A stretch of 19,567 nucleotides of DNA from Oscillospiraceae bacterium (GTDB lineage Bacteria > Bacillota > Clostridia > Oscillospirales > Ruminococcaceae), in assembly GCA_003531585.1 (NCBI GenBank), contig DQFX01000036.1, positions 1 through 19,567 on the forward strand, given 5' to 3'. The position numbers and the translations under genes are program-made. How positions within the stretch are numbered: the first letter of the stretch is position 1; the number at the start of each line of letters is the position of its first letter. Below, one piece after another: positions 1 through 7,071 of this stretch. A model generated the notes under the pieces. The model made no database searches. It saw nothing but the letters and a program-made list of their open reading frames with translations, and was not told the origin of the DNA.

Positions 1-13
1 GAAAGCCGACGAA

Positions 14-32
14 GTAAGGCTGTATGCCTTAC
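14..32. other. 7-bp stem-loop beside the left terminal repeat
   Basis: GTAAGGC (14-20) and GCCTTAC (26-32) form a perfect 7-bp stem around a 5-nt loop, 8 bases before the shared terminal repeat. It has no T-run after it, so it is not a typical intrinsic terminator. An AGGAGG follows at once (34-39). The right-hand copy is cut by the window edge 6 bases upstream of the shared part, so it cannot be seen whether this hairpin belongs to the repeated unit. Confidence 0.5.
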
Positions 33-40
33 GAGGAGGT

Positions 41-101
41 TTGACGACGAAGATGGCGCGCACTGCACATTTTCGCTCACATGAGGTTTTTAGAGGTGAC
101 C
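41..101 (+). repeat. Terminal inverted repeat, left copy (~61 bp)
   Basis: This stretch is repeated in inverted orientation at 19500-19561. The two copies differ by one single-base insertion/deletion near the outer end and two substitutions (C/T at position 58 and A/G at position 80 here), so they are about 95% identical. Identity begins at TTGAC and stops abruptly after GAGGTGACC; the flanks inside the window are unrelated. The copy points inward and lies about 265 bp upstream of the first gene. It has no transposase, and no promoter with a convincing -10 box. It contains the small reading frame MARTAHFRSHEVFRGD from an ATG at 53, which is also open in the other copy. A dispersed intergenic repeat (MITE- or REP-like) at which the assembly ended is the simplest reading. 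Confidence 0.85.
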
Positions 102-264
102 TTTTATATCTAGTATATCACAACTCGCCGGAAAATGCAACGGCGGTACGAAAATTCTGCACACATTTCCGTCATAATAACCGCCGCCGTCCGTCGATTT
201 GCCATCAAATTATTACAATTTGGCTACAATTTGTTTCCTTGCAGTTACAAAACGCGCAAAACTG

Positions 265-293
265 TTGACAATCACCGCCGTTTGGAGTATATT
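265..293 (+). promoter_or_regulatory. Sigma-A-type promoter for the pseudokinase-pheA-ispD operon
   Basis: A perfect -35 box TTGACA (265-270), a 17-bp spacer and TATATT (288-293, 5 of 6 matches to TATAAT) lie about 75 bp upstream of the first gene's ATG. This is the only strong promoter seen before the run of ten + strand genes. The surrounding stretch 102-264 is AT-rich, with no gene, terminator or RNA structure that I can support. Confidence 0.8.
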
Positions 294-330
294 ATTATAG
301 TGGTAGTTTGTGTATCACACGATAATAATA
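290..330. promoter_or_regulatory. Inverted repeat over the -10 box and start site (operator or leader hairpin)
   Basis: TATTATTAT (290-298) and ATAATAATA (322-330) are perfect 9-bp inverted arms. The match continues inward as GTG (300-302) against CAC (318-320) after one A/G mismatch, leaving a 15-nt loop. The left arm overlaps the -10 hexamer and the right arm lies about 30 bases into the leader. The position fits a dimeric repressor site or a 5' mRNA stem. AT-rich arms can arise by chance, so confidence is moderate. Confidence 0.45.
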
Positions 331-366
331 TCCGAAAGATAAAATTCAGATACAGGAGAACAGCTA

Positions 367-2115
367 ATGATCAAGGAAACTTCACTTTGCATGGGCTGCA
401 TGAACGACAAAACCTATGACGGTCCCTGCAAGCTGTGCGGATACAGCGACAACACGCCGAATATCCCCACATACCTGGCGCCCAAGACCTTCCTTGCCGA
501 CCGCTACATCGTCGGTAAGGTGATAAGCTACAACGGAGAGGGCGCGGTATATATCGGCTACGACACGGCGGCGGGCGCGAAGGTCACAATAAAGGAATTC
601 ATGCCGGACACCCTCTGCTCCCGCAGGAAGGGCGAGACCGACATAACGGTCGATCCGTCCGCGGCGGCGCTCTACAAGACCTACCTGTCGGAATTCATCG
701 ACCTCAACCGCACGCTGATGAAGCTGCGCGGAATGTCCCACGTTCAGACCGTTCTCGACGTGTTCTGCGAGAACAGCACCGCCTACGTGGTATTCGAGTA
801 CATCAACGGAATTTCCCTCAAGACATACCTTGCGAACTCCTCCGGGGTGATAACCTGGGAGCAGGCGAAGGAGCTTTTCTCACCGTTCTTCACAACGCTG
901 AGCCTTATCCATTCCGCCGGGATAATCCACCGCGGGATATCCCCCTCCACGATTTTCGTCACCGATAAGCTAGAGCTGAAGCTTACCGGATTCGCGATAT
1001 GCGCGGCGCGCACCACCGGAACCGAGATCCCCTGCGAGATGTTCGCAGGATTCGCAGCCCCAGAGCAGTACACCAACGAGATAAACGGCACCTGGACAGA
1101 CGTCTACGGCATTTCCGCAGTGCTTTACCGCTGCCTGACCGGCTGCATTCCCACCGAGGCAATAGCCAGAAACGGCACCAGCCTTATGGAGCCGATGATG
1201 ATAAACCGGAACATTCCGGCAAACATTTCCTCCGTGATAATGGCAGGCCTTAACATCTCGCCGGAGGACCGCGTCCGCACCATAACCGAGTTTGTCGACC
1301 GCCTGTTCACACAGCCGAAGGCAGCCGAGCCGGCTCCCGCCGAGAAGGCGAAGCTCACCCGCAGGGAGCAGAAGCAGCGCCGCGAGCGCAACAAGACCAT
1401 CGCGGTAATGGTCATCGCAGGGATCGTTCTTGCAGCGTTCATCGTGGTGTTCGTGCTGACCCTGAACGGAACTCTCACCGGCGGAAACAGCACCCCGCCG
1501 GAAAGCACTTCCACCGTGGAAGCCACCGCAGAGACCCGTGAGCCGGAAACCAGCCAGGCGGAAACCACGTCCTCCCAGCCGGAGCCGGATCAGATCATCA
1601 CGTCGGATACGATAAAAATGCCGGACTTCTCCGGAAGAAGCTACGATTACGAGACCGAGCGCTACGGAAGCACCTTCACGTTCGTGCCGAAGTACGAGTA
1701 TTCCGACACATACGCAAACGGACTGATGTACGACCAGAGCATTGAAGCCGGCAAGGAAGTCACCGCCGGGATAACTGTGGTAGTAAAGGTCAGCAAGGGA
1801 CCCAGCAGGGTAGCCCTGCCGGACTACACCGGTCAGACACCCGACAAGTATATAGCTGAGCTGAGCAAGCTCAACATCAAGTATTCAGTAACGACGGAGC
1901 GCTCCAACGAAGCCAAGGACGGATACGTGTTCAAGTGCAGCGTTGAGATAGGCGACCTCGTGGACGTTGAAAACGGTCAGGAAGTAACAGTATACTGCGC
2001 CGAGAACTACCCGCCCACAGTGGAAGCGACCATGGACGGCACAGCAGAGCCGTGGTTCACCAGCGAAGGTATCCCGGTAATCGGCGACGAAACACAGGAA
2101 GTTGAGGAAAACTAA
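367..2115 (+). CDS. Zinc-ribbon / Ser-Thr pseudokinase / PASTA membrane protein
   Basis: The 582-aa protein begins with a four-cysteine ribbon (C8, C11, C21, C24). A protein-kinase fold follows at about 45-315, then a basic stretch (about 328-343), one transmembrane helix (about 344-366), a Ser/Thr/Pro-rich linker, and two PASTA repeats (about 415-478 and 480-545). The layout matches PrkC/PknB-type receptor kinases that sense muropeptides at the wall. The beta-3 lysine is kept (VTIK, K76) and the GFAAPEQY segment (228-235) is intact. However, the catalytic HRD is HRG (188-190), the metal-binding Asn is Thr195, and DFG is GFA (208-210). Loss of all three makes phosphotransfer very unlikely, so it is probably a sensor or scaffold. 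AGGAG (354-358) sits 8 bases before the ATG. It heads the operon, with pheA starting 2 bases after its stop. Confidence 0.9.
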   Translation: MIKETSLCMGCMNDKTYDGPCKLCGYSDNTPNIPTYLAPKTFLADRYIVGKVISYNGEGAVYIGYDTAAGAKVTIKEFMPDTLCSRRKGETDITVDPSAAALYKTYLSEFIDLNRTLMKLRGMSHVQTVLDVFCENSTAYVVFEYINGISLKTYLANSSGVITWEQAKELFSPFFTTLSLIHSAGIIHRGISPSTIFVTDKLELKLTGFAICAARTTGTEIPCEMFAGFAAPEQYTNEINGTWTDVYGISAVLYRCLTGCIPTEAIARNGTSLMEPMMINRNIPANISSVIMAGLNISPEDRVRTITEFVDRLFTQPKAAEPAPAEKAKLTRREQKQRRERNKTIAVMVIAGIVLAAFIVVFVLTLNGTLTGGNSTPPESTSTVEATAETREPETSQAETTSSQPEPDQIITSDTIKMPDFSGRSYDYETERYGSTFTFVPKYEYSDTYANGLMYDQSIEAGKEVTAGITVVVKVSKGPSRVALPDYTGQTPDKYIAELSKLNIKYSVTTERSNEAKDGYVFKCSVEIGDLVDVENGQEVTVYCAENYPPTVEATMDGTAEPWFTSEGIPVIGDETQEVEEN

Positions 2116-2117
2116 GC

Positions 2118-3251
2118 ATGGAGCTTGATTTAGGCGAGATCAGAAAGAATATAGACGCGATAGACGACCAGCTCCTTGAGCTGTTCAAGCAGAGAATGGG
2201 ACTGACCCGCAAGGTCGCTGAGTACAAGGCGGCGCACAACATGGTGGTGTTCCAGAGCGAGCGCGAAAAGGCGATAATCCGTTCTGTGAGGGACCGCTCC
2301 CCGGAGGAGCTGAAAAGCTCCGCAGAGTTCCTGTTCACCAACATCATGGATATATCGAAGTGCGGCCAGAACAACGCGATAACCCCAGCTGTGAGCATTC
2401 CCCACGGCACGCAGATAAAGCATACCCCCGACGTCGCAGTGCAGGGGATTGAAGGCGCATACGGCCACGCGGCGGCGCAGAAGCTGTTCCCGGACGGCCG
2501 CATGAACTTCCGCGCAAGCTTTGCGGAGGTGTTCGAGGCAGTTGAAAACGGAAGCGCCGATTACGGCGTTATCCCGGTGGAAAACAGCACCGCCGGGGAG
2601 GTCAGCGTTAACATGGAGCTGCTGGAAAAGCACCACGTTTTCGTGAACCGCACCGTTACCGTACCCTGCACCCATGTCCTCGCGGCAAAGCACGGCGTGA
2701 AGGAGCAGGATATCCGCATACTGTTCGGCCACGAGCAGGCTATACGCCAGTGCAGCGAGTACGCCTCCTCCCGCCCGGAGCTTACCATTATCCCCTACGC
2801 AAACAACGCGATGGCGGCGCAGATGGTCGCGGAGAACCGCAGCAGCGAGCTTGGCTGTATCTGCTCCCGGGAGTGCGCCGAAATGCACGGCCTGGACATC
2901 GTGAACCCCGCGATAGCCGCCGACCCCAACAACGCGACAAGATTCTTCTGCATCTCAAAAGAGACCGAGGTCTACGACGGCGCGGACACTATCGCAGTGT
3001 CTGTTTCCCTGCCGCATATTTCGGGCTCCCTTTACAGAATGCTGACAAAATTCGCGGTCAACGAACTTGACCTCACCAAGATACAGAGCAAGCCGCTCCC
3101 GCTGGAATTCCGCACCGAGGAGGACGAGTTCATGTTCTACCTCGAGTTCTCCGGAAACATCGGTCAGCCGGTGGTGCTCCGCCTGCTGAACAACTTCCAG
3201 ACCGAGTACAGCTACTTCCGTTTCCACGGAAACTTCCTCGCGGTGAACTGA
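2118..3251 (+). CDS. pheA: Bifunctional chorismate mutase / prephenate dehydratase (P-protein)
   Basis: PheA converts chorismate to prephenate and then to phenylpyruvate, the committed branch to phenylalanine. An AroQ-type all-helical mutase occupies about residues 1-82 (IRKNIDAIDDQLLELF, R26, K37, SERE). The dehydratase follows at about 106-283, with PVENSTAGEV (153-162) and the catalytic TRF motif (274-276). A C-terminal ACT domain (about 291-373) would bind phenylalanine for feedback control. The usual ACT motif ESRP reads QSKP here (323-326), a change at two positions that may alter feedback sensitivity. The 377-aa length is normal for P-proteins. The start is 2 bases after the pseudokinase stop, with GAGGA inside that gene's end as ribosome site; ispD begins 1 base after the stop. 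Confidence 0.95.
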   Translation: MELDLGEIRKNIDAIDDQLLELFKQRMGLTRKVAEYKAAHNMVVFQSEREKAIIRSVRDRSPEELKSSAEFLFTNIMDISKCGQNNAITPAVSIPHGTQIKHTPDVAVQGIEGAYGHAAAQKLFPDGRMNFRASFAEVFEAVENGSADYGVIPVENSTAGEVSVNMELLEKHHVFVNRTVTVPCTHVLAAKHGVKEQDIRILFGHEQAIRQCSEYASSRPELTIIPYANNAMAAQMVAENRSSELGCICSRECAEMHGLDIVNPAIAADPNNATRFFCISKETEVYDGADTIAVSVSLPHISGSLYRMLTKFAVNELDLTKIQSKPLPLEFRTEEDEFMFYLEFSGNIGQPVVLRLLNNFQTEYSYFRFHGNFLAVN

Positions 3252-3252
3252 C

Positions 3253-3930
3253 ATGGCGATGTTTTCCGCTGTGATACTCGCCGGAGGGAGCGCCTCCCGC
3301 ATGAACGGGATAAACAAGCAGCTCGCGCTCCTGGACGGTATCCCCGTAGTTATCCGGAGCGCCCTGGCGTTCGAAAATTCGGCGCAGGCCGGGGAAATAA
3401 TTCTTGCCGTACCCGCCGGCGAGGAGGAGCGCTACGCCGCGCTGTGCAGCCAGTACGGCATAACCAAGCTGAAAGCCGCGGTACACGGCGGCGCGACGCG
3501 TTTCCTTTCGGTAAAAAACGCGCTCGAGTACGTATCCGCCGGATACGCGTACATCGCGATACACGACGGAGCGCGCCCGCTGATATCCACTGCGGATATC
3601 GACCGCGTGCTGACTGACGCCGTACAGTACGGCTCAGCGATAGCCGCCGCTCCGGTGACTGACACGATAAAGCAGGTCAGCGGCGGAGCGATAACGTCCA
3701 CGCCGGACCGCAGCACGCTCTACGCCGCCCAGACCCCGCAGGCGTTCCGCAGGGAGCTTTACGCCTCCTGCATGGAAAAGCTGGGGAGCCGCGCCGAGGA
3801 GCTCACCGACGACAGCGCCCTGCTTGAGCTGTGCGGCGAACCGGTGCACATAACTCCTGTGACCGCCTGCAACATGAAAGTGACCCGCCCGGAGGACCTG
3901 GCGATAGCCGAAGCTGTTTTACGGAGGTAA
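3253..3930 (+). CDS. ispD: 2-C-methyl-D-erythritol 4-phosphate cytidylyltransferase
   Basis: IspD makes CDP-methylerythritol from CTP and MEP, the third step of the non-mevalonate isoprenoid pathway. The 225-aa protein has the nucleotide-binding loop LAGGSASRM (9-17, catalytic R16) and K22. It also has HDGARPL (104-110), TPQAF (161-165) and NMKVTRPEDL (207-216), all hallmarks of the family. RFLSVKNAL replaces the more usual RxxSVxNAL, a close match. TarI-type ribitol-5-phosphate cytidylyltransferases share the fold, but no reductase partner is adjacent, so IspD is preferred. The chosen ATG is 1 base after the pheA stop; another in-frame ATG lies two codons later. It is translationally packed between pheA and the response regulator gene. 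Confidence 0.9.
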   Translation: MAMFSAVILAGGSASRMNGINKQLALLDGIPVVIRSALAFENSAQAGEIILAVPAGEEERYAALCSQYGITKLKAAVHGGATRFLSVKNALEYVSAGYAYIAIHDGARPLISTADIDRVLTDAVQYGSAIAAAPVTDTIKQVSGGAITSTPDRSTLYAAQTPQAFRRELYASCMEKLGSRAEELTDDSALLELCGEPVHITPVTACNMKVTRPEDLAIAEAVLRR

Positions 3931-3932
3931 TT

Positions 3933-4628
3933 ATGTTCAATATTCTGGTCGTCGACGACCAGGCGCATATACGCCGCCTGTACGAATATACACTTGAAAA
4001 GAACGGCTACCAGCCCTACACCGCCGGAGACGGCGCGCAGGCGCTGAAGCTGATGGAGACCACCCACATCGACCTCGTGATACTCGACCTGATGATGCCC
4101 ACGATGGACGGCTACACGTTCCTGAAAACGATGCGCGACAGCGGAAGCAGCATTCCGGTGCTGATAATAACCGCCCGGGACAGCGCCGAGGACGTCCGCA
4201 AGGCGTTCACGATGGGCACAGACGACTTCATGGTAAAGCCGGTGGACGACGTGGAGATGATACTGCGTATCCGGGCGCTGCTGCGACGCGCGAGGATATC
4301 CGAGGAGCAGAAGATAACCGTAGGCTCCACAACGCTGATATACGATTCCTTCACGCTGATACAGAACGGCACGGAAGTCCAGATGCCGAAGAAGGAGTTC
4401 CAGATACTGTTCAAGCTGCTGTCATTCCCGAACAAGACCTTCACCCGCGCGAACCTTATGGAGGAGTTCTGGGACATGGACAGCGAATCCGAGGCACGCA
4501 CGGTGGACGTCCACATCAACCGCCTGCGCGACCGCCTCAAGGACAACAAGGATATCCAGATAGTGACCGTCCGGGGGCTTGGCTATAAGGCGGTAAAGAC
4601 CGCGGACAAGCCGCAGGGGGCGTCATGA
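3933..4628 (+). CDS. OmpR/PhoB-family response regulator
   Basis: The 231-aa protein has an N-terminal receiver domain (1-118) with acidic pair D8/D9, phospho-acceptor D52 in LVILDLMMPTMDG, T80 and K102 of VKP. A winged-helix DNA-binding domain follows at about 128-224 (KKEFQILFKLL, RTVDVHINRLRDRL, VRGLGYK). It should act as a phosphorylation-controlled transcription factor. The frame stays open upstream into ispD, but the ATG at 3933 is chosen because GGAGGT (3923-3928) sits 4 bases before it and the receiver fold begins there. The ispD stop is 2 bases upstream. Its stop overlaps the start of the histidine kinase gene (ATGA), so the two are a translationally coupled pair. Target genes are not evident from the sequence. 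Confidence 0.93.
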   Translation: MFNILVVDDQAHIRRLYEYTLEKNGYQPYTAGDGAQALKLMETTHIDLVILDLMMPTMDGYTFLKTMRDSGSSIPVLIITARDSAEDVRKAFTMGTDDFMVKPVDDVEMILRIRALLRRARISEEQKITVGSTTLIYDSFTLIQNGTEVQMPKKEFQILFKLLSFPNKTFTRANLMEEFWDMDSESEARTVDVHINRLRDRLKDNKDIQIVTVRGLGYKAVKTADKPQGAS

Positions 4629-5734
4629 AAAACAAAAAGCGGAAAAGCTCTATATTCACCCGCCTGGGCGCGAAGCTCAGCCTGCTGATACTCATTATAA
4701 CCGTCAGCGCAGACGTGCTCTCGTTTTCCGCCCGCATTTCGATAGACATGATAGTCTCCAACGGAAGCAGCGACACGGAAAACATCATAGCCTCCGTCGT
4801 CAGCAGTATCATTATCGGTACGCTGATGTCGTTCATAGTGAGCGGGCTGTTCCTGAAACCGCTGGTGGAGCTTATCAAGGCGACAAAGCAGGTGTCCCAG
4901 GGCGACTACTCCGTGCAGGTGGACATGGGCTGGGCTGAAAAGCACACCGTCCGGGAGCTTTCCGACCTCATCAAGGTGTTCAACGAAATGACCCGGGAGC
5001 TAAACAACAACGCGATGTTCAATCAGGATTTCATCGCGAGCTTCTCGCACGAATTCAAGACCCCGCTGGTATCGATACGCGGATTTGCGCAGCAGCTCTA
5101 TAATGGAAACCTCACCCCGGAGCAGCAGAAGGAATTCTCAAAGATAATCCTGGAGGAGACCGAGTACCTTTCGGAGCTTTCCACCAACACGCTGCTCCTG
5201 ACCCGGCTTGAGACCACGGACATCATCTCCAAGGAGGAGTTTTCGCTTGACGAGCAGCTCCGCACCTGCATGCTGCGCCTGGAGCCACACTGGTCTGAAA
5301 AAAACATCGACCTCTCGATGGAGCTTGACGAAGTGAAATTCTTCTGGAACGAGCAGATGCTGGAGCATGTCTGGAACAACCTGTTCGACAACGCGGTGAA
5401 GTTCACCCCGGAGGGCGGCAGCATATTCGTGAGCTGCCACCGCAGCGCCGGAGTCATCACGATACGCGTCCGGGATACGGGAACGGGAATACCGCAGAAC
5501 GCGCTCCCTCACATATTCGAGAAATTCTACCAAGCGGACAGCTCCCACGCCACAAAGGGCAACGGGCTGGGGCTTCCGCTGGCAAAGAAGATAGTCGAGG
5601 TGTGCGGCGGCAGGATAGGCGTACAGAGCGACCTCGGGAAAGGCACGGAATTCACCGTGATACTCCCCGACGGCGGAAATCTTTTAGGCAAAAACAGCAG
5701 CCGGAGCGAACTCAACCTCGGCGGCGAAGAATAA
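4625..5734 (+). CDS. Membrane sensor histidine kinase
   Basis: This is the cognate kinase for the response regulator just upstream, overlapping it by 4 bases. The 369-aa protein has two transmembrane helices (about 17-38 and 53-77) with only about 14 residues between them. A HAMP-like linker follows (about 78-130), then HisKA with the phospho-accepting H142 in SFSHEFKTPL. The ATPase domain has an N box (NNLFDNAVKF, 251-260), G1 (DTGTGIP, 284-290), an F box (FEKFYQAD, 298-305) and G2 (GNGLGLPLAKKI, 312-323). All catalytic boxes are intact. The very short outer loop cannot hold a sensor domain, so the signal may be sensed within the membrane or come from a partner protein. The PASTA pseudokinase of the same operon is one candidate partner (inference). 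Confidence 0.93.
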   Translation: MKNKKRKSSIFTRLGAKLSLLILIITVSADVLSFSARISIDMIVSNGSSDTENIIASVVSSIIIGTLMSFIVSGLFLKPLVELIKATKQVSQGDYSVQVDMGWAEKHTVRELSDLIKVFNEMTRELNNNAMFNQDFIASFSHEFKTPLVSIRGFAQQLYNGNLTPEQQKEFSKIILEETEYLSELSTNTLLLTRLETTDIISKEEFSLDEQLRTCMLRLEPHWSEKNIDLSMELDEVKFFWNEQMLEHVWNNLFDNAVKFTPEGGSIFVSCHRSAGVITIRVRDTGTGIPQNALPHIFEKFYQADSSHATKGNGLGLPLAKKIVEVCGGRIGVQSDLGKGTEFTVILPDGGNLLGKNSSRSELNLGGEE

Positions 5735-5748
5735 ACAGGAGGGCAAAA

Positions 5749-6378
5749 ATGGAATTCATCAGTGAAAGAACAGCCTGCACCATGATATCCGAAACAGTCG
5801 TCAAAGCAGGAGTGTCGCTGTTCAATGCGGTCAAGTACATCTACATGATAGCCGACAAGGACTTCTACAACATCAACATCAAGGATATCTTCAAGATAGC
5901 GCTGAACAACATCTCCGACACCACCTGCCTTTACAACACCGGGATAAAGCTCGACAAGGAGCGCTGCGCCGAAATGAACACCCCGGAGTACGAGCGCGTG
6001 CTCTCCCTTATGGTGTATTCCTTTGCGGTAAGGCTGCCGGTGCTGAAGAACGTCAAGACCTCCGGCGGATACCTCAACGACAAGCAGATAAAGAACATCT
6101 ACGATATGGTGATATCCAAGGGCGCCGGAAACTACGACAACGTTATCGTCGATGACTTCGAGGAGATACGCCGCATGGTGAAGTCCGGGAAGCCTGTCCC
6201 CGCCTACGACGCGGAGTGGTACAAGGGGTATATCTACACCTACGTGCCCACGCTTGCCGCCATCACGAACAAGAATGTGTTCCTGCTGGGAAGCGCCGAT
6301 ATACTCTTCACGCTGTTCTATTCCTGCCTTGAGGAGGAGCTTGTCCGCCTGCTGAATTCCCTCGCCGCCCAGGCGTAA
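5749..6378 (+). CDS. Unrecognised 209-aa cytoplasmic protein
   Basis: I do not recognise this family. The protein has no signal peptide and no clear transmembrane helix, although 79-89 and about 185-200 are hydrophobic. It is mixed alpha/beta in character with many Tyr and Lys residues. It starts MEFISERTACTMISET and contains a central acidic segment VIVDDFEEIRRM. AGGAGG (5737-5742) lies 6 bases before the ATG at 5749; the frame is open further upstream inside the histidine kinase gene, but no ribosome site supports an earlier start. The gene follows the kinase stop by 14 bases, so it should be co-transcribed with the two-component pair. It could be a partner or output protein of that pair; nothing in the sequence decides this. 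Confidence 0.8.
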   Translation: MEFISERTACTMISETVVKAGVSLFNAVKYIYMIADKDFYNINIKDIFKIALNNISDTTCLYNTGIKLDKERCAEMNTPEYERVLSLMVYSFAVRLPVLKNVKTSGGYLNDKQIKNIYDMVISKGAGNYDNVIVDDFEEIRRMVKSGKPVPAYDAEWYKGYIYTYVPTLAAITNKNVFLLGSADILFTLFYSCLEEELVRLLNSLAAQA

Positions 6379-6424
6379 TTCACGGCTCGCGCGCATATAC
6401 TTACCTGAAAGGGAGGTACAGCAT

Positions 6425-7006
6425 ATGCAAAACGAACAAGCTGAACAGAACCTATACGAAACCGCCGGAGCAGAGCCGACTGAACGCTCCGAACGTTCCG
6501 AAACCCGCAGCAGCGTAAACCGCTTCGCTTACATGTCCGCGGAAGCCCCGGCGCTTCGCGGAGAGCTCCGCGGCAGCGCCGACCACCCGACAGCCGAGGG
6601 CAGCATATTCGCCTACTGGCTGGACGGAGCGCTGTACCTGCAAGCAGAGATTTTGGGACTTCCTCCGGACAGGGTGTTCGGATTCCATATCCACGATGGA
6701 ATAATATGCGGCTCCCCGGACAGCGGCGGAGCTTCCGGAGCCTTCGCCGAAGCCGGACCGCACCTGAGCCTCTGCCCTGAAGGCACCTGGTGCGGCAGAC
6801 ACCCATATCACGCCGGAAACCTTCCGCCGATAATCTCGGATTCCGACGGATACGCGGCGATGGAAGTCTACATCGGCAAGGCGCTGATATCCGATTATTC
6901 CGGGAAGCCGATAATCCTGCACGACATGCCGGACGATTTCAGCACACAGCCCTCCGGCGGCTCCGGAAAGCGGATAGCCTGCGGGATATTCACAGAAGTA
7001 CTTTAA
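6425..7006 (+). CDS. sodC: Cu/Zn superoxide dismutase-like protein with altered zinc ligand
   Basis: The 193-aa protein carries the Cu/Zn superoxide dismutase signature from about residue 42 onward. It has FGFHIHD (85-91, copper ligands H88 and H90), GPH (bridging H113), HPYHAG (H126 and H129), LHDMPDD (H166) and GGSGKRIACG (R183, C186, pairing with C95). The family's zinc-binding Asp in HxGDL is Asn132 here (HAGNL), so the zinc site is one ligand short. Residues 1-35 are a polar, Glu/Arg-rich extension and there is no signal peptide, so the protein should be cytosolic, unlike most bacterial SodC. GGGAGG lies 9 bases before the ATG. Superoxide dismutation, metal binding or a structural role are all possible; family membership is clear, activity is not. 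Confidence 0.8.
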   Translation: MQNEQAEQNLYETAGAEPTERSERSETRSSVNRFAYMSAEAPALRGELRGSADHPTAEGSIFAYWLDGALYLQAEILGLPPDRVFGFHIHDGIICGSPDSGGASGAFAEAGPHLSLCPEGTWCGRHPYHAGNLPPIISDSDGYAAMEVYIGKALISDYSGKPIILHDMPDDFSTQPSGGSGKRIACGIFTEVL

Positions 7007-7036
7007 CAGACCGGAAATTCCTCCGGCTGTAGTCTG
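7007..7036 (+). other. Possible weak stem-loop between sodC-like gene and ahcY
   Basis: CAGAC (7012 region) can pair with GTCTG (near 7031-7036) around an inner CCGGA / TCCGG stem. Only scattered T bases follow rather than a T-run, so at most it is a weak terminator or processing site. The rest of the 65-bp gap holds AAAGGAG, the ahcY ribosome site. I see no convincing promoter in it. Confidence 0.25.
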
Positions 7037-7071
7037 TTAGTAAAGATTTTACGAAAACAAAGGAGAAAAAC

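Noticed and set aside
2..268. Open frame running in from the left edge through the repeat
   Set aside because: It stays open only because of the single-base indel in the left repeat copy; the equivalent frame in the right copy is closed by a TGA before the ATG. The part after the repeat is low-complexity AT-rich sequence covering the promoter region.
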